NCBI GenBank assembly: GCA_963969395.1 | Contig: OZ017797.1 | Location: 38,626,001 to 38,690,000, forward strand | Length of the DNA stretch: 64,000 nt | Reading direction: 5' to 3' | Origin: Pseudoscleropodium purum | Taxonomy: Eukaryota; Streptophyta; Bryopsida; Hypnales; Brachytheciaceae | Part shown: piece by piece, positions 1 to 11,755 of the stretch | Numbering within the stretch: position 1 is the stretch's first letter | Layout of the letters: the number at the start of each line of letters is the position of its first letter | Position numbers and translations under genes: made by a program | The notes under the pieces: model-generated | Seen by the model: the letters and a program-made list of their open reading frames with translations, nothing else | Told to the model about the DNA's origin: nothing | Databases searched by the model: none

Positions 1-290
1 GGCGGACGAGCGAGCAACGCTGGTGCAGGATTGAGTAAGGGAGCGACGGATGCGAGCGAGGGGCCGAAGGAGGAGAGGTTAGGGTTTGGGGGCGCGAGGA
101 CGCAGCAGCGCCATAGCTGGGGCGTTAGGGCGTCGTGACTGGCGCGGGGATCGGAGACGAATTGCAAGCGGGTCTTGGAGAAGATGATGGCGATGGCAAT
201 CGGACTTGCGGATGGGCGACGTGGGCGAAGGCGGGCTCCGCAATCTTCTTCTTTGGAACAGAAGGTCCAGTTTCGTAGTGAGTTGGAGGG
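1..290 (-). other. GC-rich gene-like edge, possible 5' part of an off-window gene
   Basis: This block is much richer in G and C than the AT-rich DNA to its right. Read on the minus strand, one frame stays open from about 300 down to base 1 (about 100 codons) without an ATG, and it includes CCCAAACCCTAACC, a telo-box-like motif common in plant 5' leaders. The simplest reading is the leader or first exon of a minus-strand gene continuing beyond the left edge. A GC-rich transposon piece is the alternative. No protein family was recognised. Confidence 0.3.
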
Positions 291-325
291 AATTTTAGTG
301 AGTTAGAACTCCAATCCTTCTACCC

Positions 326-800
326 TTCTATTAAGTTAGGCTGGTTGTTTGTTTGTTTTGTTTGTCACGTTCACATCTGCCAGACCGTGCATCTCCCAAT
401 CATGTGTTTTGTATCTTCGGAAAACTCTCAGCGAGGAGGGGTGCACAGGTTTGGTTTTGTGGCGTTCCGACTTAGAGCCTGAAAGTTATTAAATATTGAA
501 GTTTCTACAAATTAAAAAAATGAGAAAATAATTTTTTTATTTTGTGGCGTTTGGACCGTGGCAGTGGCATGGGGCGCAGTAGTCATCATTCTATTAAATT
601 AGATTGTCTATTTGTTTTGTTTGTCATGTTGAAATCTCCTGGACCATCCGTCTCCTATTTGCATGTTTGGTATCATCGGAAAGTCCTTAGTACGGAGGGG
701 TGTATGGGCTTGGTTTTGTGGAATTCCGAGCTAAGGCATGAAGGTTATTGAATTTTGAAGTTTCTACTAATTAAGAAAATGAGAAAATTATTTTTTTCTT
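326..800. repeat. Repeat family F, tandem pair with 263-bp spacing
   Basis: Two diverged direct copies begin with TTCTATTAA at 326 and 589. Shared landmarks are a (TTTG)n-like stretch, a 'gaggggtg...ggtttggttttgtgg' block and a closing A/T-rich segment. A third copy lies at 38020-38260. The short ORFs here are not conserved between copies and are treated as non-coding. Confidence 0.7.
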
Positions 801-3059
801 TTTTTTTTGACCATGGCAACAACACAAGCACACTAGTCTCTATGAACAAGGTTTCGTTGGGAAATCTTAATAGGTTTAATTCCAATTTCAATCATAGAAT
901 GTTGTTTAGCAAGATACTAAGTCTTGCCTACAAAGTAGGTTCAATTGGGTAGTTTGGAGTTTTTTTAGGATAAAAGTAAAAATAAGTTCCATATTTTGAG
1001 CCATGTCTAGGGTATGTTCCAAACCTCTCCTAGGTAATTTGGGGATTGCAAATATTAATTCAAATTTTGCAAAATCAAATTAGTTTGAAAAAAAAAAAAC
1101 TCTTGCGTTTTCCCTCAGGGCAAATCTAGCCTACTAAGCCCATTTATAGGCATGATTTAACATACTGTTGGTATTTATTATGGCTTTTTTTTCATTTTTT
1201 ATGAAGTGCCAAAGTAGCAATGTAAAATGTTATAGATGTACTCCAAATTTCAACATTTATTCCCATATTGGATAAAAAAGATCACATTCATACATATCAA
1301 TGACATTTCCATCATTTTTTTTTTATCCACATTCAAGCAATTTCATCCAAGATTTTTTGTAATTTGAAGTTTTCTTAGAAAAAGCTTCAAGATTTGTTGT
1401 GATTTTTAGCCAAATTGTTTTTTTCTAGTACATGCATTAGAAAGCCAAAGAAAGACCCAATGTTTATCATGTATTTGATATAAAAGGTGCATGATTTGAT
1501 GTAAATTGCAGTTACAAGAGGTTGTATTCATGATTAGCCGGAGGTAAGGACATATGGCACTTCTAATTTAAATCATTATTGCACCTCGTACATATCGAAG
1601 AAGGTGCAAAATGATAATATATTTTATACATATGGTGTCGTATTTGAACATGGTATGGTTTAGATATTGAAATTATCCCCAAATGAAAGATGCTAATTGT
1701 TAAATTTTCAATACAATAGTTTATATCTTGGCATATTTTATTACATACTTAATATCCCAAGAATAAAATATAGAACCACATATGTAGTCTCCACCAAACT
1801 TTTAAAGATTAACCAAGAGCAAATAATATTGTGGAAATAAAACAAGTGAAGGTGTTTATTTACCTAGTTTGATAAGGAATTTTTTTATAAATTTAAATAA
1901 AAAGGGATTTACCAATCAAAATATTGTAAATGTAAAGAAAATTGAATGAAAATGAAAATGAAAATTATGAAAATATTTAACTGGAAGGACATCTATAGAA
2001 TCAAAGTCCATGAAACCTAGTTTTGAAGTGGAATTATCTTTAGGATTGAATGGTCATTTTTCATGGCAATATTTCACCAATCAATGTATAACACATGTTA
2101 TGAAAATTAAATGAAATTGAAAATTTCAAAATTCTTTAATATGGGAATATCTATGGAACTAAAGATTAAAATCTAATTCTAAAGTAGAATCACTCTCAGG
2201 TCTTAATGGCATTTCACATAGCAATTAGGTTCACAATAGATTTTTTGCTCTAGTATATCAAAGTAAATGTCGCCAAAAGGTTTCTCATATCGATAATTTT
2301 ATATCAAAAATAGTATCAAGTAGAATGTAGAGCCAACTATTAGACCATGTATCTTAGATAGAAGATCAAAACAACTATTAGAAAACCTATCTATTAAAAA
2401 ATGTCCAAAGATGTATACAAAAAATTGTCAAAAATATTGCATTTAATATTTATTAGGCTAATAACCATTTGTATAAGATATCAAAAATTCCTATTCCATC
2501 TTACTTGCAAACCATGGAGTATGACCGTGGACCTTTTAGATGAGGGTTGCTATTATGTGAGCCTATGAGTGTAAGCACATGAGCCTAGAAGACTATACAT
2601 CCATGTTATAAGTGTCTATATTATAAAAACCTTCTATGACTATAATATTTAACTATAATGTAGATATTTATATTACAAGTACCTTTAATGATTGTTTAAT
2701 ATCTACTTGATGGAAGGGAAGATCCTAGCAGGTTTTAAATTGCTACAATGTATTTTCTTTTAAACTTATTTGAAATGGGGCCATTGTAGTAGAGTATCCA
2801 TTTGTTGGTTGTCTTTTTTTTTTTATGGAAATTAGACCTTTCAACATAGTGTTGGTGACTTCTGATGAAATGCTAACAAGTAATTGGATTGGTAGCAACT
2901 CGTATTGTCTTACTTGAACTTTTAAAGAAATCATTATGGTTTTCAAAGTCTGCAACATTTTATTCTATATTTTTTAACTTCAAAAGTCTTCAATTTTCTA
3001 TTCAATGTAAAATGACAAAATGTTTTTCTCATTAGATGAGATTCAACTTCCGGGAGGGC
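801..3059. other. AT-rich intergenic DNA, no gene seen
   Basis: This is low-complexity, A/T-rich sequence with many homopolymer runs and no frame with coding-like composition. The stretch near 2480-2710 weakly resembles 38490-38760 (phrases such as 'catggagtatga' and repeated 'cctataaccat'-like units), so it is probably old repeat DNA. Confidence 0.5.
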
Positions 3060-4299
3060 TGCGAATTCTCCTGCCTAAACATGTGTTCCCAAACTTAGTC
3101 CACTGCCTCGTAATAGTTGTGTGTGTTGTACGCACAATCTTGGCGTAAATATCTTTACCCATGAAAATGTGGTAAAATGACACAAATTATTGTTCTAGGG
3201 AACTCCAGATGTTCTTCCAAACTTCAATATCTAGATGATCTCTTTCTCCTCTTCTGATTACTCTCTTCCTTTCTTTTTTGTACTCCAACTGCTATCCGGA
3301 TTCCAATCTAGATCCAACTTCACCTAGTTTCCAGTTACGTCTCTCAATCCATTAGTTTTCAATTCCTCTATTTTACCATCAAAGGGTCCGTTCCGTTGTT
3401 GATCTTTCTAGAGGTAGGGACTTCACCACTCTTGTTCTCATACTTATTGAATTGACAAAAACAAACAAATAAACACCCAAGTAATCAAGGTGTTGTAGCA
3501 TGGAAAGAAGATCCGAATCCTCACAATGTTTTGGATGGCTAATCCAGAATGCAGGTCGTTCAGAACTGCGTTCACTCCTCCTCACTGCAACGATAGATCT
3601 TAGACATTCGAAACTAACAAAAGGAGAGTCTTTCTAAATATAAGACAAATTTCAAGGTTGGCAGACCTTCCAATGAGTGAGAGTTTTCCATTGGCAGTTG
3701 CTAGTCTCCACACGAAATTATTTTTAATTTTAGATTTGCACTCACACCACTCTTCAATGCTACCGGATTATCGTTCCAGTAGTTCAAAGGCACCACATGT
3801 AGCTTCTTCGTCACGAATCTAACACCATTAGTACTCCCTCCATCCAATTTAGTTATCCGAAATCCGAATTCCTCCTCACCTATCATTTTTACATCTCAAC
3901 CCTTCAACAACCAACTAACATGATTTGTATACAGATGTTAAAGCCAAAATGTCCAATTTGGTGGCTCAAATTAAAGAAAGGAATGAAATACAATTGAAAA
4001 TGCTCTAGGATGGAATGAAAAGGCAACAAACTTACCCGCCCTTAAAAACCAAAACCAAAGTCAATGCCTAAAAAATCAAAAGGGCACTTCGGAAATTAGA
4101 GTAACCATACAATGAACAACTCGGGATATTCGGAAAGTTCACAACCAATTGTCCTTAGAAATCCGGAACCCAGGCCCATGCTTGGGAAACTTATTTTGGA
4201 ATCTAAAAATAAAAATTCTAATTAATTACTTATTATCTATTTATCTCACCATGCTTTCTTCGTGCTGCTCCCGCTCTAACTGTCCGGAGTCTTCACCAA

Positions 4300-5270
4300 A
4301 GCCTTGACTGGTGTATTCTTTGTTGACGACCAAGTTTGAGGTTTCCATTGAATTTTCGGAGGTAAGTTTTCAAATTTTGTCTCTTCCTCGGATCTAGACT
4401 TCGACATCTCCTCTTCCGACTCCTTGATCTCTTGAATTTCTGGATCCTTAGTTTGTAGTGAATCACTTAGCTCAATTTCTAAGCAATCTTACTTTGGTGT
4501 CGAATGCTACATGTGCAAGAAGTCTTCTGAATGAAATAGGACCGGATTCATAATCACTCCAATCCGTGCATCAAGGTTGCCGCGAACGTTCAATCCAGGT
4601 GCCTTGAACTTTTCAGCCATGATCCTCCCAGGTGGTGTAAGAATTGAGACGGAAACTTTTTACTGTGCCAGAACAGACTTCCCACTCAATTCTTTCTTCG
4701 ATTTAGGTACTGCTTGTTTTGTTGGAGTCCGTACTTGACTGACTAATGGATCTGCAGCTGGAGAAAGTATAGACTTCAGTCTTTCCGATTGTAGCTGAAT
4801 TAGACCATTAGAAGTATATCGGACTAGAATTTATTGAACCGGAGTATTTCAGTATAAGTTTCTTGGGACTTCTGGAAACCCTCCCAAGTCTATGACCCTT
4901 TTCGGATCCATATACTCCAGGAACTTGCACATGTCCTTCAAGACAACTCCCATCTGGGCTTCGAAATCGAATATGATTTTAACCATTCTCAATTCGATCA
5001 TATGACATTCCTTCTCCAACCAAATGATGTAGAGGTTAGCTCTAATCACTGTATGCTTCGGAACCATTACGAGTTCTTCAAGGTCGTAGACGAGTTGAAG
5101 AGCCTCTGTCTCTTTTTGTCTTGCTGTAATTAGCTCTCCTTCCATCCACTCCAATTGAGACTTGAGGCTATCCCTTTCCTCTTGCAACTTCCGAATTTGT
5201 TATTCCTTTTGTCTAACTCTTCCGGATCTGGCCGTTTTGGATCTCTTCCAAAATCTTGTCCGATTCTACC
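4300..5270 (-). pseudogene. Coiled-coil and C-terminal part of the dead element M ORF
   Basis: The longest surviving piece is 5187-4849 (112 codons). It contains SQLEWMEGEL with a heptad-like Leu/Glu/Lys pattern and ends in DLGGFPEVPRNLY. The plus copy at 13210-13600 has the same sequence order. A further block at about 4640-4300 matches the plus copy's 13826-14080, an acidic Glu-rich tail. Stop codons and frameshifts separate the pieces, so no intact protein can be made. This is a cytoplasmic structural (gag-like) protein by analogy only. Confidence 0.55.
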
Positions 5271-5352
5271 TTGAATTCATCCAAGATGAAGAATATGTAA
5301 TCCTCTAGGTCACCATACATCTATTTAGCCTACTGCATTTATTGGATTTCAA

Positions 5353-7393
5353 TGTCGGAGTGAAAACGTTTTGTTTTAGAAATCATGAAATATATAGTTG
5401 CAACTGAAAATGATTTGGAACTGAAAGATGTGGAAGAAAAGTATATCTCTCCTAGTCCAATTCAGTGTTTAAAATACACATTCTCTTCAACTACCGAACC
5501 TATTTGTACCCAAGACCTGAGGCATCTAGTAATGTTTAATGTCAATTAAGCTCAAAAACCTCGTTGGTGTCTACTACCAGTCCAAAGCTTTAAATGCAAA
5601 CACCTTCAAGTAGTTTTAATAATTACTTGGATACCTACAACTATTTACAAGGTAAGGACAACTTGCACTTGCACTAATGTTACCGCCAAACCTTATGATC
5701 TATTGGTTATCACTCCAACCTCACCACAAGGGAAACTAGCACCGCTCACTTAGTACACATTCAATGATCTTGCTTGCTATTAATCTGATCTCACTACCAC
5801 AATACAATTAAAAATTGAAAGCGCTTAACTACAAATACAAAATGGGACAAAGTCCATTAGGGAAAAAATATCAAGACAAAATCCAAGAAATTCATACTTG
5901 ATCCTCTTCTCCAAATAATACTTAAGTAAAATTTCGAAAAGAGAAAAGATGCACTAAATGCATCTACCTACAAACCTCATACAAACTCTCTAATTGAGAA
6001 GGCTGCAGATTTTTCTTCATTCAAACTTTCATAACTTTCACTAAAATGATCCAAATTTCTTGAAATCTAAACTTATAGTAAGATATAAAAGATTTCTTTT
6101 ATATTTTCAAATTTTAGAAATAGAAGTGAATTCTACAAGTTATAGTGTTCGCTCAAATCTTTATCCCTCTTCATTTGGGTGGCAATAGACTTTCTCTCAT
6201 TCTCATATTCATAATTTTTCACTCACAAATTCAAATCAAGCAAACTTAGTTTCTTTGAAAGTACAAAAACTTGATAGATCAATCTTCTAAAATTTATTGC
6301 AAAATCTCATGTACATCAGAAGTTCTCTCTTCTCAAAGTCACTTTACTCTCCCAATAAAATTATAAAAAATAAAAAATAAAAAACCTTAAACCCTCTCCA
6401 ACTTCAAGGCCACATCAACCTATGTCTTAACTATATGAACCTCTTTTTTCTAATTAGCCCTTTTATTTGACCTCTTTAAAACCCTATCTACTTCTTCATC
6501 TAAGCCAAAACACCTTTTCGATCAATGAAAGGGCATTTAAAGTATAGATATCTTTTTAATCCACGAAAGGGCAATTTGAATCTATTCCTTTCTCTTTTAA
6601 ACACATTAAACGATTTTTAAAAGTACTTTTATACACAAAATAAAGTCTAATACTTAAGCAAATGTCCATTGGAGGTAAAAATCTATAGTTTTAAGAAGTA
6701 GATCATTCCATCTACAAGAATTTGAAGATGCATCTGACGATGGCGACAATGTAATCTGCACGATTGGCTTTAATTAAGGAGTTAATTAGCTCTTTTAACC
6801 ATCGTTGATGACTACGACTTCTTTCAATAGGCTTGACCATACAATAATATTGATCTTCATTTAGTTCTTCAAAACTTCATTCGAACATCACTTCTCGACT
6901 ACCGGACTCAACACATCCGATTTGTAGCAAAATTACTAGCACTCAAGTGTTTCATTGGAGATTCTCGTACCATCTTTACTCTAAATGTGGTTGTTTGAGC
7001 GGTCAAGAAGAATCGGCCTCATTTTGTGAGCACTCATAAAACCGTTCAAAAATTGATAGCAAAAGAAACTGATCCAACAATTGAGATAAGAAAAACTTAA
7101 ATTTGGGATCTAGTTGAAGTTCTTCATCTTCAGACTCAGAAAAAATCCTTTAATTTGACATTAAAGAGTCAAACTTTATACCAAAGTATAAACTTTATAG
7201 AATGAAGAGGACTACCTCAAATTGATGAAGCTTATCTAGAACTGAGTCCTTTTTATTAGCTTCGTTAATTACAAGCGTTATCTTGAAGCCACTCGAAGTG
7301 TTATAAAAAAGCTTCTTTGTTTCGAATAATAAAATCTTATTATAGTAGTAAATTTTTACAAATTTATAATATGTATAAATTTATAATACGACA
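5353..7393. mobile_element. 2.04-kb insertion splitting element M, possibly solo-LTR-like
   Basis: The plus copy of the element runs straight across this point (around 13045-13070), while the minus copy is interrupted by about 2 kb of unrelated AT-rich DNA. The inserted block begins TGTCG and ends CGACA, a 5-bp inverted terminal pair with the TG...CA ends typical of LTRs. It has no ORF worth reporting. No clean target duplication is visible, so a solo LTR is only a suggestion. Confidence 0.45.
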
Positions 7394-7399
7394 CCGGCT

Positions 7400-8330
7400 T
7401 TAAAGAAATCTAGGTCTTCATGATATTCAGGATCCGGATTCAACTCTCCTCTATCTAACGTTGGCACCTTCTCTTGTGCAGCCGGATCCATGGACTTCCT
7501 ATGTTTCCAATCGACTGCTCCTTTTTCTTCTTCTTCTGGTTGTCCTTCTTCTTTGGATTCCTTCTCCTCCTTCTCTAGTTCATCCGTTAGACCGTACTTC
7601 ATGATCTCAACTCTGGTGTTGCATTGAATTGTTTCCTTGGTACTCAAGACCTCTTTGTGATGATAGAGGTGAAACAGATACGGAGTAATAGGATTGTATT
7701 TTGCCCTAGCTACATGATCAGCTAGTTTGCCTACTACGCTTTAAATCACTCTTCTCCAATGAACAATCTAATCCTTTAAGGCCCCGAAGATGGTATTAGC
7801 CACCGTGATCATAATCTGAGTAGGCTTTTGTGTATACAAGATTAGAATGAGGAATTCCAATACTTTTCTATGCTTCTCGTTCTTGCAATCACTAATAGCA
7901 AAACCTTCCTTTGCATGAGCCTGACTCCGGAACTTTCCAATTACGTACTTATTTGCCCTTCCAATTAATCCGAGTTTGCTCTTTTTGAATGTATACACAT
8001 TTGTCCAGATGTCTTTCATTCACGGGTCGACCTCTCACCATCAATTCGTACTAGTTGGGAACATTATAAATTAGTTCTTGGATCATCTCCTCGTTCTTCA
8101 TACTCCACGGCCTATTTAACAATCCGACACACCTGATACACATAAGGTCCTCTTCTAGCTGCACTCGGTGGGCCAAATTGGAAGGAATGACAAAACAGAC
8201 CATCCAGGCTGCGACTATAGATTTTTGTGCAACCAGATCGCCAACTGCCACCATGAATCAATGACACCCAACAACCTAATCCGTACAAATGGCACCAATC
8301 TTTCCATTCTCTCCTTATTGTAGTCACTAA
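7400..8330 (-). pseudogene. Dead gag/plant-transposon-protein-like ORF, N-terminal part (element M)
   Basis: Recognisable peptide blocks, in order, are one ending in EEMIQELIYNVPN (8254-8051), one with KFRSQAHAKEGFAI (8019-7768) and one with ETIQCNTRVEIMKYGL followed by a Glu/Lys-rich tail (7647-7400). The same order occurs in the plus copy at 12213-13061. The reading frame is broken by a roughly 5-base loss around 8025, which shifts frame, by a TAG at 7768, and by a TAA near 7742 at the same codon where the partner has TAG. The layout (helical N-terminal domain, then a coiled coil) resembles the domain annotated in angiosperm retroelements as 'putative plant transposon protein', but that likeness is an inference from layout. 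Confidence 0.6.
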
Positions 8331-8865
8331 CTCACCACTCTTTTTCTCAATTATACATCCATAAGATTCAGCAACTAAAAAGGAAGAAATAGTGAAGTGG
8401 AGATGGATTTAAGTACCCATTATGCCATTGATAGTTCCTAATGGAGAAGGAGTAGAAGACCATTCCTCTAACGGTACCCTAGTTCCCTAGACTGGAACCT
8501 TAGAACATAAGTTTCAAGAATCTGAAATTTTTTCCGAATCCTGAATCTATATCGGATTCCTTTTCATAATGCTGATAACTATTCTAACAATCTAGAAACT
8601 AACTATTTCTAGAATAATGTTAAGGTAGCCAAAATTTCTATGGATTACCAAAATAATAAAAAATGGTAAGTCTTTATAATCCTATTCTAGACTAATCCTA
8701 TCTAGTTTGAGTTTTTGTGCTCCCACATCAAACTTAGTCTAAGCTAGAAGAGTTGAAAGAGTGGTAAGATAGAACTTTGTTTTGCACTTCTCCTTGCTAA
8801 TCACACCTCCCTAATCTATCCTTCCCTTCTAATCTATTTTCTAATTTCCCTATCAAATGCCTTAG

Positions 8866-9510
8866 CTCTCGGTTTGACTTTTGACAGTTTACTATTTTTT
8901 AGATTTCTAATATATTTTCCTTGTAGAAGCTAAAACCATCTTTCTAAGTTGATGCGGAACTTGCAAATTAGACTTTCCTAGTAGAACTTATGCATGGATG
9001 AAGTTTTGAGTACTAATTAGTGTTTGAAACTTCATCCACTTATAACTTTCTCAATTCAACTTGGTATTCTTTGTACTTTATGTTGTTGAAAAGCTCTAAA
9101 CCTCTACTATTAGATTTTTAATTCAAATCTATATTATAACCCCTTTCTGATGGTCTGACTTTGCTTTTAGCCTTGGCTCTATATACACTTTATCTCTCGG
9201 ATTGGCTTTTGACAATTTACTATTTTTAGACTTTCAATGATTTTTCCTTGTAGAAATTAAGACTAAATTTTGAAATTGATGTGGCACTTGCAATTTGGAC
9301 CTTTTTAGTAGAAGTTATGCATGGATGAAATTTTGATTACTAATCAATATATGAAACTTCATCTACTTATATCTTACTCATTTTAGCTCGGATTTCTTTG
9401 TATTTTATGTTTTTGGAAAGCTCTTGACCTCTAATATGAGATTTTGAACTTCAATTTTTACTGACCCTTCTTCTTAGCGGTCTGACTACACCCTTGGTCT
9501 CGGCCCTAAA
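8866..9510. repeat. Tandem duplication, 328-bp unit
   Basis: Two adjacent direct copies start with CTCTCGG at 8866 and 9194. They share blocks such as 'gacttttgacagtttac', 'ttccttgtagaa', 'atgcatggatgaa' and 'gaaacttcat', with many substitutions, so the duplication is old. No coding frame runs through either copy. Confidence 0.75.
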
Positions 9511-11726
9511 AAAAGACTAATTTAAAAAATAACAACTTGACCAAACTAAGGTCAAAAGGCCTAACTACATAGAAATGATCAAAGGAAGGGGAGGTTCAAA
9601 GCTTTGCCATCAAAATAAAAATAACTAAAAGTTCAAACCCCATGAAGTCAAAGCTTCACCATATTTCTTAAATACTTTAAAATTCTAGCAATTCTAAATC
9701 TTTCCAAAGTCAAAGCTTCACCATTCCACATGGGATAGAGGAAAATATGGACAATACAACACCAACAAATTCACTTGTCAAACCCACTCAAAACACAAGC
9801 TAGGACAAGGAGGTTAGTACAACTACTTATTAATTCAAAAACAATTATACAAACAAGTTAGTACAACCAAGCCCAACTCTAGGAGATTTCTCAATTAAGG
9901 AATTTCCGACTTAGTAGTTTAAAACTCACAAACACAAGCTAGAAGCCCCCCAAGTGGCATCGCCAAGGTACGGTGAGGGGTAGTTCTAGGATTAGTACAA
10001 ACAATTATACTTCGACAAAATAACCAAAAACCCAAGTACAAATGATCAAAACAAGCCAAGATTTGAAGGGACCCTTCAAGTCCTTCAATGCTTGGTAAAG
10101 AACAACAAAAGAGCCCAAAAAACAACATGTATATAATTTGAAAACAAAATATTGGCCCAATAGTCCAATTGATGGACTAACGTGTATAAGGTGTGTAAAT
10201 GGTCACCAATTAGTAACAAAGGGGTGTTTGTGATAGGAAAATGAGCCCCATTATATACATTTCCAAGGGTCTCATCTCCTCCCAATTCCTACGTGGTAAC
10301 CTTATCAATTAGGATTTTCATCCTAATCCTTCTAATTTTCGACTTCTATGTTGGTCCAAACTTTTAACTTTTGGAGAAATACTCCAAATGACAAATGGAT
10401 TGAGCCAATGGCTTTAGAATTCCATTTTTAGTGGTCAAGACTTCCTGCCCCTTTTCCAACTTCAAAATCCTAAAGAATCTTAGCAGTGATTAAAAACCCC
10501 AAATAGATAAAAATCCAAATTTTGGAGTTTTCACTTTTTGACAAAAGTGACTAGCCTAGGCTCTTAGGTAGATTCAAGGAAGTAGAAAAAGACCCAAAGT
10601 TTGTTTTACTCCAATGTCATGTGCTTCCAAAACGTTGGTCAACTTTGTACTTGATCCTTGAATTTGCCAATTGCGGAAGATCTTGCTACTTTTTGCATCT
10701 CCCGCTATTAGAATGTCACAAAACTTGTTGAAGAGCTTCAAAAGAATGAAAGAAGCTATACTAATTTTTAGTGAGATTTTACCACATTCATGGTAATTTC
10801 CACAATTTTACCACATTCGATTCAGACAATTGACTACTCGGAAAAAGATCTAGGATGATCAGAAAAAATTGAGACTTTTGGAGGAACCTCTCATAGAATT
10901 CCTCAAAAATTATGCAAGTTTACAATTTTACCTTGCACCTATGGAAAAGGAGAACAAATCCCACTACCTCCTTTAACTTTCGGTGAAATAGGAAATCTTT
11001 CATGAAAGGGGAAATTTTGGCGAAGTGATAGCTCCGTTGGCCCCCTAGTGTGACTCCTGCTTCAAATCACCATACTTAGGTCGTAGATGCCCTTTAATGC
11101 TCCAATTTGAGTTTCTTCACCTATAAGCTAACAATTGGGATGTCTACTATTTCGTCGATGGAATGGAGAAACTAAAACCTATCACAGGAAATTTATACTA
11201 GAGTTCTCATAAGATTCCCTCAGACCAGTTTTAGCCAGTTTGTGTCTCATTGCACAGATAGGTGTAGGATAATCAAGTAGTTTCTACTAAATACACTTAC
11301 TATGTACAAAAGGTGGGTTTCTATCTTATTTACATGTGGGTTTGCGTTGTATATGTATACAACTAGGTTTAAAGTGACTAAAGGGTATATTAGTATGTAC
11401 AACACAAGTTTTGGTTCAACAAGCATTTATGGTCTTTTTTCACCTAAAACTACACTCAAAACTATAGGAATAAAAAAAATAAAGATTGAGTCCCAGGTGA
11501 CGAAACTAGGACTCATCGAGGGCAAAATGACAAAAAGTACCGTCGATAGAGAAATCACTAGTGAAGGGAAAAAACACAAATGTAACAGCATCCAAAAATG
11601 GAGATTACGGCCCTAACCCCTCTTGGTCATGGATTCCTGGCCAATGGATGCCATAGCAACCACCACCACTACTCAACTAGGCTACAGATTCACCAAATAC
11701 TTATACAAATGCATGGCATGATGTCC
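9511..11726. other. AT-rich spacer between the inverted elements, no gene seen
   Basis: No convincing coding frame, terminal repeat or structural RNA was found. Short open frames at 9919-10285 (minus) and 11302-11616 (plus) have unstructured composition and no counterpart elsewhere in the window. The stretch 10500-11160 is somewhat less AT-rich and may be part of an older unclassified element. Confidence 0.45.
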
Positions 11727-11755
11727 TCCCACAGCTTCGAAGGATAGCTGTGGGA
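11727..11755 (+). other. Perfect 10-bp hairpin at the 5' border of element P
   Basis: TCCCACAGCT (11727-11736) and AGCTGTGGGA (11746-11755) are exact reverse complements around a 9-base loop. The hairpin sits where similarity between the two inverted elements begins. The minus copy keeps only part of it. Confidence 0.6.

Larger units (their letters stand above)
3060..8745 (-). mobile_element. Degenerate gag-like element, minus copy (element M)
   Basis: Read on the minus strand this region aligns by eye, block by block, with the plus-strand element at 11742-15330. The blocks are the 5' segment ('gggagcacaaaaactcaaact' near 8735), the leader, the ORF, a coiled-coil segment, a long 3' non-coding part with a purine-rich 'aaaggcgggcaag' landmark, and the terminal 'gtcattttaccac' segment near 3180. 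It is about 2 kb longer than its partner because of an insertion at 5353-7393. No flanking LTRs or target duplication were found, so both outer ends are approximate. It may be the gag portion of a larger retroelement or a transposon with a captured ORF. Confidence 0.65.

Noticed and set aside
5353..7393. Five-base target duplication of the insertion
   Set aside because: Flanks TTCAA and CCGGC do not match; deriving one from the other would need several assumed transitions.
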